Of a stretch of 64,000 nucleotides of DNA, positions 1-8,425 are shown in pieces. The stretch comes from Khoudiadiopia massiliensis (GTDB lineage Bacteria; Bacillota; Clostridia; Tissierellales; Peptoniphilaceae). A program made the position numbers and the translations under genes. The DNA is taken from NCBI GenBank assembly GCA_900290095.1, contig OKQS01000005.1, forward strand, positions 26,300-90,299, in the 5' to 3' direction. Numbering within the stretch: position 1 is the stretch's first letter; the number at the start of each line of letters is the position of its first letter. Below the pieces are notes generated by a model. It was not told the DNA's origin, did no database searches, and was given only the letters and a program-made list of their open reading frames with translations.

Positions 1-1767
1 GAATATGAGGAGCTTCCCACGGTATCTTCTATTGAAGAAGCTGAGGATCCCAATTCTCCCAAGGTTCATGAATCCGGCAATCTTTGCCAGGAGAGGCACG
101 TAAGCCGAGGCAATGCGGAAGAGGCCTTTAAAAAGTGTGCTTACATAGTTGAGCAGACCTATACAACGCCCTTTACAGAGCATGCCTTCCTTGAACCCGA
201 GTGTGCGATTGCCGAGCCATATAAGGACGGTGTGAAGATTTATACAACAGACCAGTCGGTCTATGACACGAGAAAAGAAACCGCCATCATGTTCGGCTGG
301 CAGGATCAGCCTGAAAGGGTGGTTGTTGAGAATAAACTAATAGGCGGAGCATTCGGCGGAAAAGAGGACGTTTCCTGCCAACACCTTGCAGCCTTAGCTG
401 CCTATAAATTTGGCATCAGGGTAAAGATCAAGTTTTCAAGGGATGAATCTTTGAGGTTCCATCCCAAGAGGCATCCTATGATAGGAACATTTAAGCTGGG
501 ATGTGATAAAGAAGGAAACTTCCTGGCCATGAAAACGACCATTAAAATGGATACGGGAGCCTATGCTTCCCTGTGCGGACCGGTTCTTGAGAGGGCCTGC
601 ACCCATTCAGTCGGGCCCTATCACTATGAGAACACAGAGATTGACGGATACGGCTACTATACAAATAATCCTCCGGCCGGTGCTTTCAGGGGCTTCGGGG
701 TTTGCCAGTCAAACTTCGCCTTTGAGAGTAATATAAACCTGCTGGCTGAAAAGGTTGGAATTTCTCCCTGGGAGATAAGGTATAAAAACGCCATAAGGCC
801 GGGTGAAGTCTTACCCAACGGACAGATTGCCGACTCCTCAACAGCTTTAGTTGAAACATTGGAAGCCGTTAAGGATGTTTATGAGAAGAATGCCGACCGG
901 GCGGGCATTGCCTGTGCAATGAAAAATGCCGGCGTCGGCGTAGGTCTTCCCGATAAGGGCAGGGCCAAGATAGTTATAGAAGACGGGGTGGCAGTTCTCT
1001 ACTGTGCAGCTAGTGACTTGGGCCAGGGAGCCCAGACCGTTTTCAAGCAGATGGTCATGGATATCTTGGAAGTGCCGGAAGACATGGTAAGGGTGGTCCA
1101 TCCCAATTCCGAGAATTCACCGGATTCGGGGACTTCTTCAGGATCACGTCAGACCTTAATTTCAGGAGAAGCCATAAAGAAGGTTTCGGAAAAGGTCAAG
1201 GCTGATATGAAAAACGGAAAGCTCGAGGACCTGGAAGGCAGAGAATATTTCCACGAATATTTCGACCCGACCGATCCTCTGGGATCAGATAAACCCAATC
1301 CAAAGAGCCACGTGGCCTACGGCTATTCTACAAATGTGGTTATCTTGAATGATGACGGAACGGTAAAAGAAGTTGTTGCCGCAACAGATGCGGGCAAGGT
1401 CATAAATCCAAAGGCAATCGAAGGCCAGCTTGAAGGTGGAATTATCATGGGTCTGGGCTATGCTCTGACCGAGGATTTCAAACTTGACAGGTCCCAGGTC
1501 AAGGCAAAGTACGGAACTCTGGGCCTTTGGAGGGCACCGATGATTCCGAAGATTACCAGCATTTTCGTAAAGAAGCCGGATGATGAGCTGCTTGACCGGG
1601 CTTTCGGGGCCAAGGGAGTGGGAGAGATTGCCACAATTCCAATAGCTCCTGCCGTTCAGGGGGCCTACTACAAGCTTGACGGTCAATTGAGGCCGGACTT
1701 CCCAATGGTGGATACAGCCTACAGCAAGCCCAAAAAGAAATTCGGGGCGGATTCCGAGAAGGCTTAA
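1..1767 (+). CDS. Molybdenum hydroxylase large subunit, xanthine dehydrogenase type (5' partial)
   Basis: The reading frame is open from the first base of the window, so this is the C-terminal part of a larger protein of the xanthine dehydrogenase / aldehyde oxidase family, which hydroxylates purines or other N-heterocycles at a molybdopterin centre. Visible family marks are the stretch GGAFGGKED (encoded near 343-369), AFRGFG (near 685), GQGAQTVFKQ (near 1024) and, close to the C-terminus, AKGVGE, which carries the conserved active-site glutamate. An internal GTG at 232 is not a real start, because homology continues upstream. The genes that follow (yqeC, mocA-yqeB, xdhC, then selD, yedF and others) form the maturation set of selenium-dependent molybdenum hydroxylases. 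I therefore infer a selenium-dependent xanthine or purine hydroxylase. The FeS and FAD parts are outside the window, and substrate is not provable here. Confidence 0.93.
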   Translation, partial: EYEELPTVSSIEEAEDPNSPKVHESGNLCQERHVSRGNAEEAFKKCAYIVEQTYTTPFTEHAFLEPECAIAEPYKDGVKIYTTDQSVYDTRKETAIMFGWQDQPERVVVENKLIGGAFGGKEDVSCQHLAALAAYKFGIRVKIKFSRDESLRFHPKRHPMIGTFKLGCDKEGNFLAMKTTIKMDTGAYASLCGPVLERACTHSVGPYHYENTEIDGYGYYTNNPPAGAFRGFGVCQSNFAFESNINLLAEKVGISPWEIRYKNAIRPGEVLPNGQIADSSTALVETLEAVKDVYEKNADRAGIACAMKNAGVGVGLPDKGRAKIVIEDGVAVLYCAASDLGQGAQTVFKQMVMDILEVPEDMVRVVHPNSENSPDSGTSSGSRQTLISGEAIKKVSEKVKADMKNGKLEDLEGREYFHEYFDPTDPLGSDKPNPKSHVAYGYSTNVVILNDDGTVKEVVAATDAGKVINPKAIEGQLEGGIIMGLGYALTEDFKLDRSQVKAKYGTLGLWRAPMIPKITSIFVKKPDDELLDRAFGAKGVGEIATIPIAPAVQGAYYKLDGQLRPDFPMVDTAYSKPKKKFGADSEKA

Positions 1768-1778
1768 GAGGAAAATAT

Positions 1779-2558
1779 ATGGAGAAAGATGGGATGAAAA
1801 TAATTGAGGCCGATCCCATATCAATTTTTAAAATTAAAAAAAATGATGTTATTTCCATAACAGGTGCCGGAGGCAAGACGAGTTTGATGTTTCGTCTTGC
1901 CTCCAAGCTTAAGGAGAGGGGATCGGTTTTAATAACGACTTCGACGAAGATTGCTATACCTGAGGAGGGCTTTGACCGGCTCTTCACCTCTTACGAGGAT
2001 TACAAGGCGGAAGATAACTTTGATAAGGGGTATAAAGTTATTTGTCTGGGCCAAAGGGTTCCGAATAAGAATAAATTGGGCTCTATCGGTTATGACCAAC
2101 TCAAGGACCTGATCAAGGATTTTGACTATTGCCTTATTGAGGCTGACGGGTCAAGGAGGCTGCCCTTTAAATTTTGGTATGGCTATGAGCCGGTAATTTA
2201 TGACTTTACAAGCAAGGTCATAGGGGTCCTGCCATTGAGTGTATATGGAAAAAGACCTGATCCGGAATTTATTTATAATTATGAGGGCTATATGGCCTAT
2301 GTGGACCAAGCTCTGTGTCGGGAGAGTTTGGATAATATGCATGATCATGTTATTGATTCCAAGGCTTATAAAAATCTCATAACCTATGAGGCCGGCCTTT
2401 TCAAAAATTTTCCCAAGGACCGCTTCGTCTTTATAAATCAGTGCGATTTGGCCAAAGACCCGTCCAAGGCTTTGGAAATAGGCCGGGCCTTGCAGGGTTT
2501 GGACTATAATTTTGCATTCGGATCCGTAATAAAAGATAGGTTTTATCAGGTATTATAA
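1779..2558 (+). CDS. yqeC: Selenium-dependent molybdenum hydroxylase accessory protein YqeC
   Basis: A 259-residue cytosolic protein of the YqeC family, a marker of selenium-dependent molybdenum hydroxylase systems. It is thought to act in maturing the selenium-containing cofactor, but its reaction is not known. A P-loop-like motif, GAGGKTS, lies at residues 29-35. Further on come TTSTK and IEADGSRRLPFK, both typical of the family. The start ATG at 1779 follows the Shine-Dalgarno AAGAGGAAA, 11 bases after the stop of the hydroxylase gene, so the two are very probably cotranscribed. A second in-frame ATG at 1794 has a weaker ribosome site. Confidence 0.88.
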   Translation: MEKDGMKIIEADPISIFKIKKNDVISITGAGGKTSLMFRLASKLKERGSVLITTSTKIAIPEEGFDRLFTSYEDYKAEDNFDKGYKVICLGQRVPNKNKLGSIGYDQLKDLIKDFDYCLIEADGSRRLPFKFWYGYEPVIYDFTSKVIGVLPLSVYGKRPDPEFIYNYEGYMAYVDQALCRESLDNMHDHVIDSKAYKNLITYEAGLFKNFPKDRFVFINQCDLAKDPSKALEIGRALQGLDYNFAFGSVIKDRFYQVL

Positions 2559-2607
2559 ATTTTACCGAATATTGTAAATTTTACCGGGTGTTAAGAAAGG
2601 AAAAAAC

Positions 2608-4062
2608 ATGAAAATTAATGCTATCTTGATGGCTTCGGGCCTGTCCGAGAGGATGGGGGAAAACAAACTTTTTCTGGATTTCCGGGGCAAGAAGATTTTT
2701 GAAACGACCCTTGACCTCTTGAAAGACCTCAAAGACTCAGGTGTCATAAACAGGGTTATTGTCGCTTCGTCATATCCTGAAATATTGGAAGAGAGCGGAC
2801 AGAGGGGCTTTTTGCCCATATATAACGCCAATAACGAGGTAGGAAAATCAACGTCCATTAAATTGGGCATTGAGGGGGCGGAAGAAGATGCAGCCCTTAT
2901 GTTCTTTGTCGCCGACCAGCCCCTCTTGACCAAAGAAACCTGCTTGAAGCTAATAGAGGCTTTTAAGGAAAATCCCGTCATGACCTTCCCTGTCGTAGGA
3001 AGGCGGAGGGGGGCACCGGTCATTTTTTCGGTCGACTACAGGGAAAAGCTCTACAATTTGGAAGATGACCAGGGTGGCATGATTTTTGCCAAGGACAATG
3101 AAACTGCCAAGATTGAGATTGAAGATGTCCGTGAGCTGGTTGATATTGACACGGTTGAGGCCTATGAGTCTCTTAAAAAAGAGGAGCGTGAGGGCCAAGC
3201 TGCCAATGTTGAGCCAAAGACGTCTGAGGATTTAGGCAAAAAAAAAATTGATCCGGAGATAAATAAGAAGCTTGTGATTGTTCGTGGAGGCGGGGATGTT
3301 GCCACAGGCTCAATCCAGAAGCTGAACAGGTCAGGCTTTGACGTCCTTGTCCTGGAGGTTGAAAAACCAACCTGCATAAGAAGAAAGGTTTGTGCAGCCC
3401 AAGCCGTCTATGACGGCCAAGTTACAGTCGAGGATATAGAGGTCAGGAAGTGCAATACAGTCGAGGAGATAAGGGAGACCCTGACCAAGGGCCGGGTTGC
3501 CATAAGTGTTGATCCGGAAGGCCGGCTTATCAAGAAACTAAAGCCGATAGCTGTGGTGGACGGGATACTTGCCAAGAAAAACCTGGGAACAAACATGGAC
3601 ATGGCTCCCATAACCATAGGATTGGGACCGGGCTTTACAGCAGGACTTGACTGTAATGTAGTTATTGAAACAAACAGGGGCCACGACCTGGGTCGCCTGA
3701 TTTTTGAGGGACAGGCTTCTGCCAATACCGGAGACCCGGGGAATATCCTGGGCTACACAACCCAGAGAATTTTGAGGGCAAGTGATGACGGAAATATCAA
3801 GGTTATTGAGGATATAGGTGCTGAAGTAAAGAAGGATCAGGTAGTCGCTGAGGTTAACGGAAAACCCATAAAAGCCGGACTTGACGGCATGGTCAGGGGC
3901 ATGATAAAGGACGGAAGCAGGGTCCACAAGGGCATGAAGATAGGCGACGTGGATCCCAGGGTGGTGCCGAGAAACGCATCAACGATTTCTGACAAGGCCA
4001 GGCTTATAGGTGGAGGAACCCTTGAAGCTATCATGATTTTCAAGAAAAGACTTGGCCTATAA
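2608..4062 (+). CDS. Fusion protein: MocA-type molybdopterin cytidylyltransferase + YqeB
   Basis: One 484-residue frame carries two proteins usually encoded separately. Residues 1-190 are a MocA/GlmU-like nucleotidyltransferase: nucleotide-binding GLSERMGENK at 11-20 and the metal-binding DQP at 103-105. It should transfer CMP to molybdopterin. After a charged linker (about 190-220), residues 221-484 match the YqeB (EF2563) family of selenium-dependent molybdenum hydroxylase systems, with VIVRGGGDVATG at its start and GLGPGFTAG further on. No internal stop or new ribosome site separates the halves, so this looks like a true fusion. It lies 49 bases after yqeC, with SD AAGAAAGGA before ATG 2608. 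Expected role: making the cytosine dinucleotide cofactor and, by inference, coupling that to selenium insertion. Confidence 0.9.
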   Translation: MKINAILMASGLSERMGENKLFLDFRGKKIFETTLDLLKDLKDSGVINRVIVASSYPEILEESGQRGFLPIYNANNEVGKSTSIKLGIEGAEEDAALMFFVADQPLLTKETCLKLIEAFKENPVMTFPVVGRRRGAPVIFSVDYREKLYNLEDDQGGMIFAKDNETAKIEIEDVRELVDIDTVEAYESLKKEEREGQAANVEPKTSEDLGKKKIDPEINKKLVIVRGGGDVATGSIQKLNRSGFDVLVLEVEKPTCIRRKVCAAQAVYDGQVTVEDIEVRKCNTVEEIRETLTKGRVAISVDPEGRLIKKLKPIAVVDGILAKKNLGTNMDMAPITIGLGPGFTAGLDCNVVIETNRGHDLGRLIFEGQASANTGDPGNILGYTTQRILRASDDGNIKVIEDIGAEVKKDQVVAEVNGKPIKAGLDGMVRGMIKDGSRVHKGMKIGDVDPRVVPRNASTISDKARLIGGGTLEAIMIFKKRLGL

Positions 4063-4143
4063 AAAGGGAAAGGTTATAGAAAGTTGTTTGCATAAAACTT
4101 TTTTTGCTCAATGTTGCATCTACATTTTTATAAAGGGGGGTCT

Positions 4144-5061
4144 ATGCAGGCTGAAATATTAAAAAGAATATATGAGGAAAATAACCGGGGCAAGGACTGC
4201 GCCCTGGCCTTCATAATTGAGAACAGGGGGTCAACTCCCGGCAATGACAGTTCCCTTATGGCTGTTTTCAGCAACGGAAGCTCTTTTGGAACCATAGGCG
4301 GAGGAGCTATTGAAGCCGATGTCATAAAGAGGAGCCTGGAAGGAATGAAAGAGGGCAAGGCCTTTGAATTCGACTACAGCCTGACCGAGAGGGGTAAGCT
4401 GAAGATGGCCTGCGGTGGAGATTCCAGAGGTTTTGTTAAATATTTCAAGGCGGCAAAGAAGCTGGTAATTTTCGGGGCCGGCCACGTATCGCAAAAATTG
4501 GCCGCCTTAGCAACAAAGACAGGATTTGCGGTTGATGTCATTGACGACAGGGAAGAGTTTAAGACAAGCCCGGACTTCCGGGACATTGATAACTACTATT
4601 GCCTTGATGTGGATCAGGCTATTGAGAAGATTGAATTTGACCCGGTTAAGACCTTTATTGTGCTTTGCACCCGCGGCCATGCTCATGACCAGGAGGCCCT
4701 AAAGGCTCTGGCCGGCAAGCCCTGCGCTTATTTGGGCATGATAGGGTCCAAGGCCAAGGTAGCCAGGGTCTTCAAAGAACTGGAAGAAGAGGGCGTGAAA
4801 AAAGAAGACCTGGATAAGGTCTACGCGCCAATCGGGCTTAATTTGGATGACGGGTCGGTTCAAGAGATTGCCGTATCAATCCTGGCCCAGATCCTTATGA
4901 TAAAAAATGGGACAGATGGTAGAGTACTGAAACAATTTAATGTGGAAAAACCTGACTATAATGAAGAAACTTTAATGGCTATGGATGAGGCAAGAAGAAT
5001 ATCAAGGGATCCCGATACACCCGGTTATTCTTCTATGGAAGAATTAAAGAAAGCACTGTAG
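4144..5061 (+). CDS. xdhC: XdhC family molybdenum cofactor insertion/sulfuration factor
   Basis: A 305-residue XdhC/CoxI protein. Such proteins bind the matured molybdenum cofactor, protect it during sulfuration and hand it to xanthine dehydrogenase. The N-terminal domain holds ENRGSTPG and the hallmark ACGG (cysteine 90). The C-terminal Rossmann domain starts at VIFGAGHVS (108-116) and contains TRGHAHD and YLGMIGS. I place the start at ATG 4144, preceded by AAAGGGGGG at 4132-4140. An in-frame ATG at 4111 would add eleven residues with no ribosome site. Last plus-strand gene of the molybdenum hydroxylase set; it converges with the minus-strand selenium genes. Confidence 0.92.
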   Translation: MQAEILKRIYEENNRGKDCALAFIIENRGSTPGNDSSLMAVFSNGSSFGTIGGGAIEADVIKRSLEGMKEGKAFEFDYSLTERGKLKMACGGDSRGFVKYFKAAKKLVIFGAGHVSQKLAALATKTGFAVDVIDDREEFKTSPDFRDIDNYYCLDVDQAIEKIEFDPVKTFIVLCTRGHAHDQEALKALAGKPCAYLGMIGSKAKVARVFKELEEEGVKKEDLDKVYAPIGLNLDDGSVQEIAVSILAQILMIKNGTDGRVLKQFNVEKPDYNEETLMAMDEARRISRDPDTPGYSSMEELKKAL

Positions 5062-5084
5062 CCATTCAGATCTATTTTAATGCT

Positions 5085-6227
5085 TTATCCTTGGGTGTTT
5101 TTAGAAATTTGTTTAATAGCATTAATAGAAGATTTGATCTCTTCAAAGCTGTTAAAGAAAGAAAAGGAGAAGCGGACCATGCCTTGGTCCACGGTTCCGA
5201 ATTTTTTGTGTATGAGAGGGGCACAGTGGGCACCGGGTCTAACCTCTATTCCATAGTCCTCCTCAAGCTCCAGGGCCAGGTCGGAAGAATTGATTTTTCC
5301 AAGGTTGAAGCTTACCAGGGCTGTGGAATTGTGAAGGCTAGGTCTTTTGGAATAGATTTTTATGCCCTTTATGTTCTTTATCCCGTCATAGAAACTTTGG
5401 CTGAGGCCGATGAGTTTTTCATGGATTTTATCCAAGCCCTCATGCTTTAAGAAGTCTATGCTTGCCTTGATGGCTATCTGGTCCATATAGTTTGACGTCC
5501 CGACCTCGAAAATTGCCGGAAAGGTCGAGGGGCCTTCCTTGGAGAAGGAGTTGGTGCCGGAACCCCCGCAGAATACGGTATTAAAATCAAAATCCCCGTT
5601 TTTAATTATGAAACCCGCCCCGCTGGGCCCGTAGAGGGACTTGTGTCCGGTCATTACGAAGAGGCTCCTGTCATATTTGGACAGGTCAATGTCCATGGAT
5701 CCGGCAGTCTGGGCCATATCTATGATCATGATCAGGTTGTGGTCCTTGCAGAAGGCATGGATCCGGTCAAGGTCATTGAGGTTGGCCAGAAGGTTTGAGG
5801 CATGGTTTGTAATGACAAAACGGGTATTTTTTTGCAGGTATTTTTCAAGATCTGAATATTTGAGTTCCAAGTTCTCACCGATATCCATGAAAGAGACTTG
5901 GCAGCCTGAAAGATAGAGGGGCCTGAGGACGGAATTGTGGTCGCTAAGGCTTGTGATAACATGGTCATCTTGGCTCACAAGGGACTTGATTAAAAAGTTC
6001 AGGCCGAAAGTGGCGTTCTGGCAAAAAGCTACGTCCATGGGATTGTCAATGTGGAAGAGGTCGGCTATGGCCTTCCTGCTTTCCAGGATTGCAAGCATGG
6101 TGTTTTGGCTTTTCAGGTGGCCGCTTCTGGACGGGTTCCCGTATTTCCCCGACCTTATAATTTCTTCATAAGCGTCTGCCAGGCAGGCGGGCTTTATCAG
6201 GCTTGTTGCAGCATTATCAAAATACAT
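5085..6227 (-). CDS. NifS-like PLP enzyme (cysteine desulfurase / selenocysteine lyase family)
   Basis: A 380-residue class V aminotransferase-fold protein that should take sulfur or selenium from cysteine or selenocysteine for cofactor maturation. It begins YFDNAATS, has the PLP-binding lysine in TGHKSLYG (about residue 196) and the persulfide/selenide-carrying cysteine in RPGAHCAP (about 335). A family member of this kind recurs in selenium-dependent molybdenum hydroxylase loci (the EF2568 type of Enterococcus faecalis). ATG 6227 is preferred over the TTG at 6236 because the purine-rich AAGAGAGA sits at a proper distance. It ends the minus-strand selD-yedF-DUF3343-nifS operon, a likely selenium donor branch. 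Confidence 0.88.
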   Translation of the reverse strand: MYFDNAATSLIKPACLADAYEEIIRSGKYGNPSRSGHLKSQNTMLAILESRKAIADLFHIDNPMDVAFCQNATFGLNFLIKSLVSQDDHVITSLSDHNSVLRPLYLSGCQVSFMDIGENLELKYSDLEKYLQKNTRFVITNHASNLLANLNDLDRIHAFCKDHNLIMIIDMAQTAGSMDIDLSKYDRSLFVMTGHKSLYGPSGAGFIIKNGDFDFNTVFCGGSGTNSFSKEGPSTFPAIFEVGTSNYMDQIAIKASIDFLKHEGLDKIHEKLIGLSQSFYDGIKNIKGIKIYSKRPSLHNSTALVSFNLGKINSSDLALELEEDYGIEVRPGAHCAPLIHKKFGTVDQGMVRFSFSFFNSFEEIKSSINAIKQISKNTQG

Positions 6228-6247
6228 TTTCTTCAATCTCTCTTTTA

Positions 6248-6511
6248 TTAACTGATTTTTACGATTTCTCTTCCCGTAGAGGACTTGACCAGGGAGTAGA
6301 TGTCCGAATACCGACCTTGGCCTATGAGACCACGGGCCCGTTTAAGGTCTTGAGGTAAAATTCTCAGGGCAAAGCCGCAGCCCGCATCGATCTCGGGGGG
6401 CAGGGGTATAAGCCTTGCCTTATCAAGGTTCTTGACTTTATCAAGGGCAAGGCTTGCCAGGTCCGATGATTCAAAAGAGAAGAGCAGGTAATCAGCAGGG
6501 TGTGATGACAT
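6248..6511 (-). CDS. DUF3343 small Se/S carrier-like protein
   Basis: An 87-residue protein of the DUF3343 family, annotated in families as a putative selenium or sulfur carrier. The single cysteine stands in the family motif DAGCGFALR (cysteine 45). It overlaps the end of yedF by 20 bases and stops 20 bases before the start of the NifS-like gene, which points to translational coupling. By its place between a persulfide-binding YedF and a desulfurase-like enzyme, it may relay Se or S, but no activity is established. Confidence 0.85.
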   Translation of the reverse strand: MSSHPADYLLFSFESSDLASLALDKVKNLDKARLIPLPPEIDAGCGFALRILPQDLKRARGLIGQGRYSDIYSLVKSSTGREIVKIS

Positions 6512-7094
6512 GGTTCTCTCTCATCAGCTCGACTATCCTGTACATATTTGTGATTGTTCCGACCCTGAGCTCCTCTTTGAGCTTATAGTGGTCAAGGCAG
6601 AGGCCGCAGGAGAGAATTTCCACTCCTTTTTCCTCGATGCCCTTCATATCATCGATAACTTTTTCATTTTTGGTGGTGTTAAAAACTCCTCTGTTATAGA
6701 AGATCACAGCCTTTGGCAGCTTGTCCTGCTCGGTTAGCGCATATAGGAAGCCCTCAAGCAGGGATTTTGAGAAGTCGGGATCCCCATCGGCAATCGTGTC
6801 GGATTTGACGACAACAACATAGGAAGAATTGTCAGCGAGGGTATTTTCATCAAACTCGGACTCGTCCTTGGCATTTTCATCCCTTTTTATGGTGACCTTG
6901 TATTCCTTGTCTGCCAATTTTTCAACGCTCGATATCATGTGGAGGTGGGTGGCCATCTTGGTCAGGTTCTGGGTGGCAACTTCATTGTCAACGAGGATAT
7001 GGAATTCCTTCTCCTCCTGATTTTCCCTCATGGCTTTCTTAGTTTCGATTACAGGGATTGGGCAGATTTTGCCAAGTGCATTGATTTCTTTCAT
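6492..7094 (-). CDS. yedF: Selenium metabolism protein YedF (TusA domain + DsrE-like domain)
   Basis: A 200-residue protein with an N-terminal SirA/TusA domain (ALGKICPIPVIETKKAM, cysteine 11 in the C-P-x-P motif) joined to a C-terminal DsrE-like domain ending in LSCGLCLDHYKL (cysteines 163 and 166). This two-domain layout is the selenium-metabolism YedF family, which occurs with SelD in genomes that use selenium as a molybdenum hydroxylase cofactor. TusA-like proteins carry persulfide, so a role in Se or S delivery is likely. The ATG at 7094 has the ribosome site GGAAGGAG just upstream. It lies 19 bases after selD. Confidence 0.9.
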   Translation of the reverse strand: MKEINALGKICPIPVIETKKAMRENQEEKEFHILVDNEVATQNLTKMATHLHMISSVEKLADKEYKVTIKRDENAKDESEFDENTLADNSSYVVVVKSDTIADGDPDFSKSLLEGFLYALTEQDKLPKAVIFYNRGVFNTTKNEKVIDDMKGIEEKGVEILSCGLCLDHYKLKEELRVGTITNMYRIVELMRENHVITPC

Positions 7095-7113
7095 TTTTTT
7101 CTCCTTCCAATTC

Positions 7114-8127
7114 TTATTTAACTATTAGGGGGTAGGACCTTCTGGTCTTAACCCTTGCAATGGGCCAGATTTCAAGCTTATTGTCACGGAATTCTTCTAT
7201 AATTTTCAGGCTGTCTTCGGGGCTTACAGCAACGCATAGGCCTCCGGAAGTTTGTGGGTCGAAGAGGACCTCCTGAAGGGCGAAGTCATCGTTTATGAAT
7301 TCTACCCGGCCGCCAATATAGTTCCTATTGTTCTGGGCGCCTGAAGTGTAGAGGAAGTCCCCGGCAAGCTTCAGTGCTGGCTCCAAAATGGGAATTTTTT
7401 GAGAATCAATAATTATTGAAAAATCCTCATCCGCCATCTCGAAGAGGTGGCCAAGGAGACCGAAGCCGGTTATATCGGTTGCGGCATGTATATCGTATTT
7501 TACGAAGATGTCTCGGGCATACTTATTCAGTGTGGTCATTTGGTTTACACAGGCCTCAAGCTCTTCATGGGAGACTCCGCCTTCCTGGGCATTGGCACAG
7601 ACCAGGCCAGTGCCAAGCTTTTTTGTTATCAGTATTACGTCCCCGTTTTCGGGTGTGTTGTTTTTCCAGATTTTTTCCGTATGGACTTTGCCGGTTACAG
7701 ACAGACCATATTTTATGGAGGGGTCATGGATTGAGTGGCCGCCTGTAAGAGAGGCTTGGGCTTCGCTGACCTTGTCATTTCCTCCCCTCAGTATTTCCTC
7801 AAGTATGGAAAAGTCCTCCTCGGTGGGGAACATGGCTATATTCAGGGCTGAAATAACCTGGCCTCCCATGGCATAGACGTCGGACATGGCATTGGCAGCC
7901 GCAATTTGCCCGAACTTATATGGGTCGTCAATCATGGGCGGAAAAAAGTCCAGGGTTTGGATGATTGACAGGTCGTCGCTTATCTTTATGACGGCCGCAT
8001 CGTCTTTTTTATCGAAGCCGACAATAATGTCGTCACGCCAGAAGGGCTCAATGTTTTTCAATATTTTGTCGAGATTGGCAGCTGCGATCTTGGCGTTGCA
8101 GCCGCCGCAAACTTGGAGTTTTGTCAT
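7114..8127 (-). CDS. selD: Selenide, water dikinase (selenophosphate synthase)
   Basis: A 337-residue SelD. It makes selenophosphate, the active selenium donor, from selenide and ATP. The N-terminal motif is CGGCNAKIAAA. Aligned by eye to the E. coli enzyme, Cys10 corresponds to catalytic Cys17 and Lys13 to Lys20, while the second cysteine of the usual C-G-C is alanine. Other marks are GFDKKDDAAV, the Asp-rich ATP/Mg site, AMSDVYAMGG, TDITGFGLLGHL and DPQTSGGL. The catalytic position is cysteine, so no selenocysteine readthrough is needed. It is the first gene of the minus-strand operon selD-yedF-DUF3343-nifS. No selA, selB or tRNA-Sec gene is in the window, so use for cofactor selenation rather than selenoprotein synthesis fits the context. 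Confidence 0.95.
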   Translation of the reverse strand: MTKLQVCGGCNAKIAAANLDKILKNIEPFWRDDIIVGFDKKDDAAVIKISDDLSIIQTLDFFPPMIDDPYKFGQIAAANAMSDVYAMGGQVISALNIAMFPTEEDFSILEEILRGGNDKVSEAQASLTGGHSIHDPSIKYGLSVTGKVHTEKIWKNNTPENGDVILITKKLGTGLVCANAQEGGVSHEELEACVNQMTTLNKYARDIFVKYDIHAATDITGFGLLGHLFEMADEDFSIIIDSQKIPILEPALKLAGDFLYTSGAQNNRNYIGGRVEFINDDFALQEVLFDPQTSGGLCVAVSPEDSLKIIEEFRDNKLEIWPIARVKTRRSYPLIVK

Positions 8128-8262
8128 GGCAAGTCCTTTATTTTTCTGTTAATTTCTTATATTTATATGGTAGCATAATTAGAATGAAAGTTGAGAAATT
8201 AGGAAGTTAAAAGAGGCGGTATGGTCCGTGATTTGATGAAAATGTGGGAGAGGGATAGGAGG

Positions 8263-8306
8263 AAAATACTCCAATCAAAGGTCTGTATTGGTTGGAGTAT
8301 TTTTTT
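8263..8306 (+). terminator. Hairpin with T-run in the leader between selD and the PTS operon
   Basis: The arms AATACTCCAA (8265-8274) and TTGGAGTATT (8292-8301) pair perfectly, extended by a T-G and a C-G pair, around a 13-base loop and followed by six Ts. It reads as an intrinsic terminator on the plus strand, yet no plus-strand gene lies upstream for several kb. On the minus strand it lies upstream of selD. It may insulate the divergent operons or be a remnant of an older junction. Confidence 0.6.
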
Positions 8307-8345
8307 AAATTTAATCCAGCTAAAATTTAATGTTGGTGAGTATAA

Positions 8346-8383
8346 AGAAAACGCTTGCAAAACAGAATATGGTATATTAAAAT
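8346..8383 (+). promoter_or_regulatory. Promoter with cre site for the mannose-type PTS operon
   Basis: A -35 TTGCAA at 8355-8360 and a -10 TAAAAT at 8378-8383 are separated by 17 bases. A cre-like site, AGAAAACGCTTGCA (8346-8359), overlaps the -35, matching the CcpA consensus at all but two positions. This predicts repression by CcpA when a preferred sugar is present. Confidence 0.7.
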
Positions 8384-8388
8384 ATAGA

Positions 8389-8410
8389 TGGTATATGGTA
8401 TACACCACTA
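8389..8410 (+). promoter_or_regulatory. Probable GntR/HutC-type operator
   Basis: TGGTATACACCA at 8396-8407 is a near-palindrome of the kind bound by HutC-subfamily GntR regulators (NagR/DasR sites have TGGTATAG or TGGTCTAGACCA cores). Two further TGGTATA half-sites lie at 8370 and 8389. The position just downstream of the -10 suits a repressor. The same TGGTATA occurs at the promoter of the regulator pair (12151), so the GntR protein at 12694 is the likely ligand. Confidence 0.55.
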
Positions 8411-8425
8411 GAAAAGGAGGAAAGT

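Noticed and set aside
232..1767. GTG at 232 as start of the hydroxylase gene
   Set aside because: The frame is open upstream to base 1 with clear family sequence, so the gene simply begins outside the window.
4079..4110. Weak hairpin AAAGTT/AACTTT with T-run between mocA-yqeB and xdhC
   Set aside because: The stem is only six A/T-rich pairs and lies inside an apparent operon, so a terminator is not supported.
7114..8127. Selenocysteine codon in selD
   Set aside because: The frame is open without in-frame TGA, and the catalytic position is an ordinary cysteine codon.
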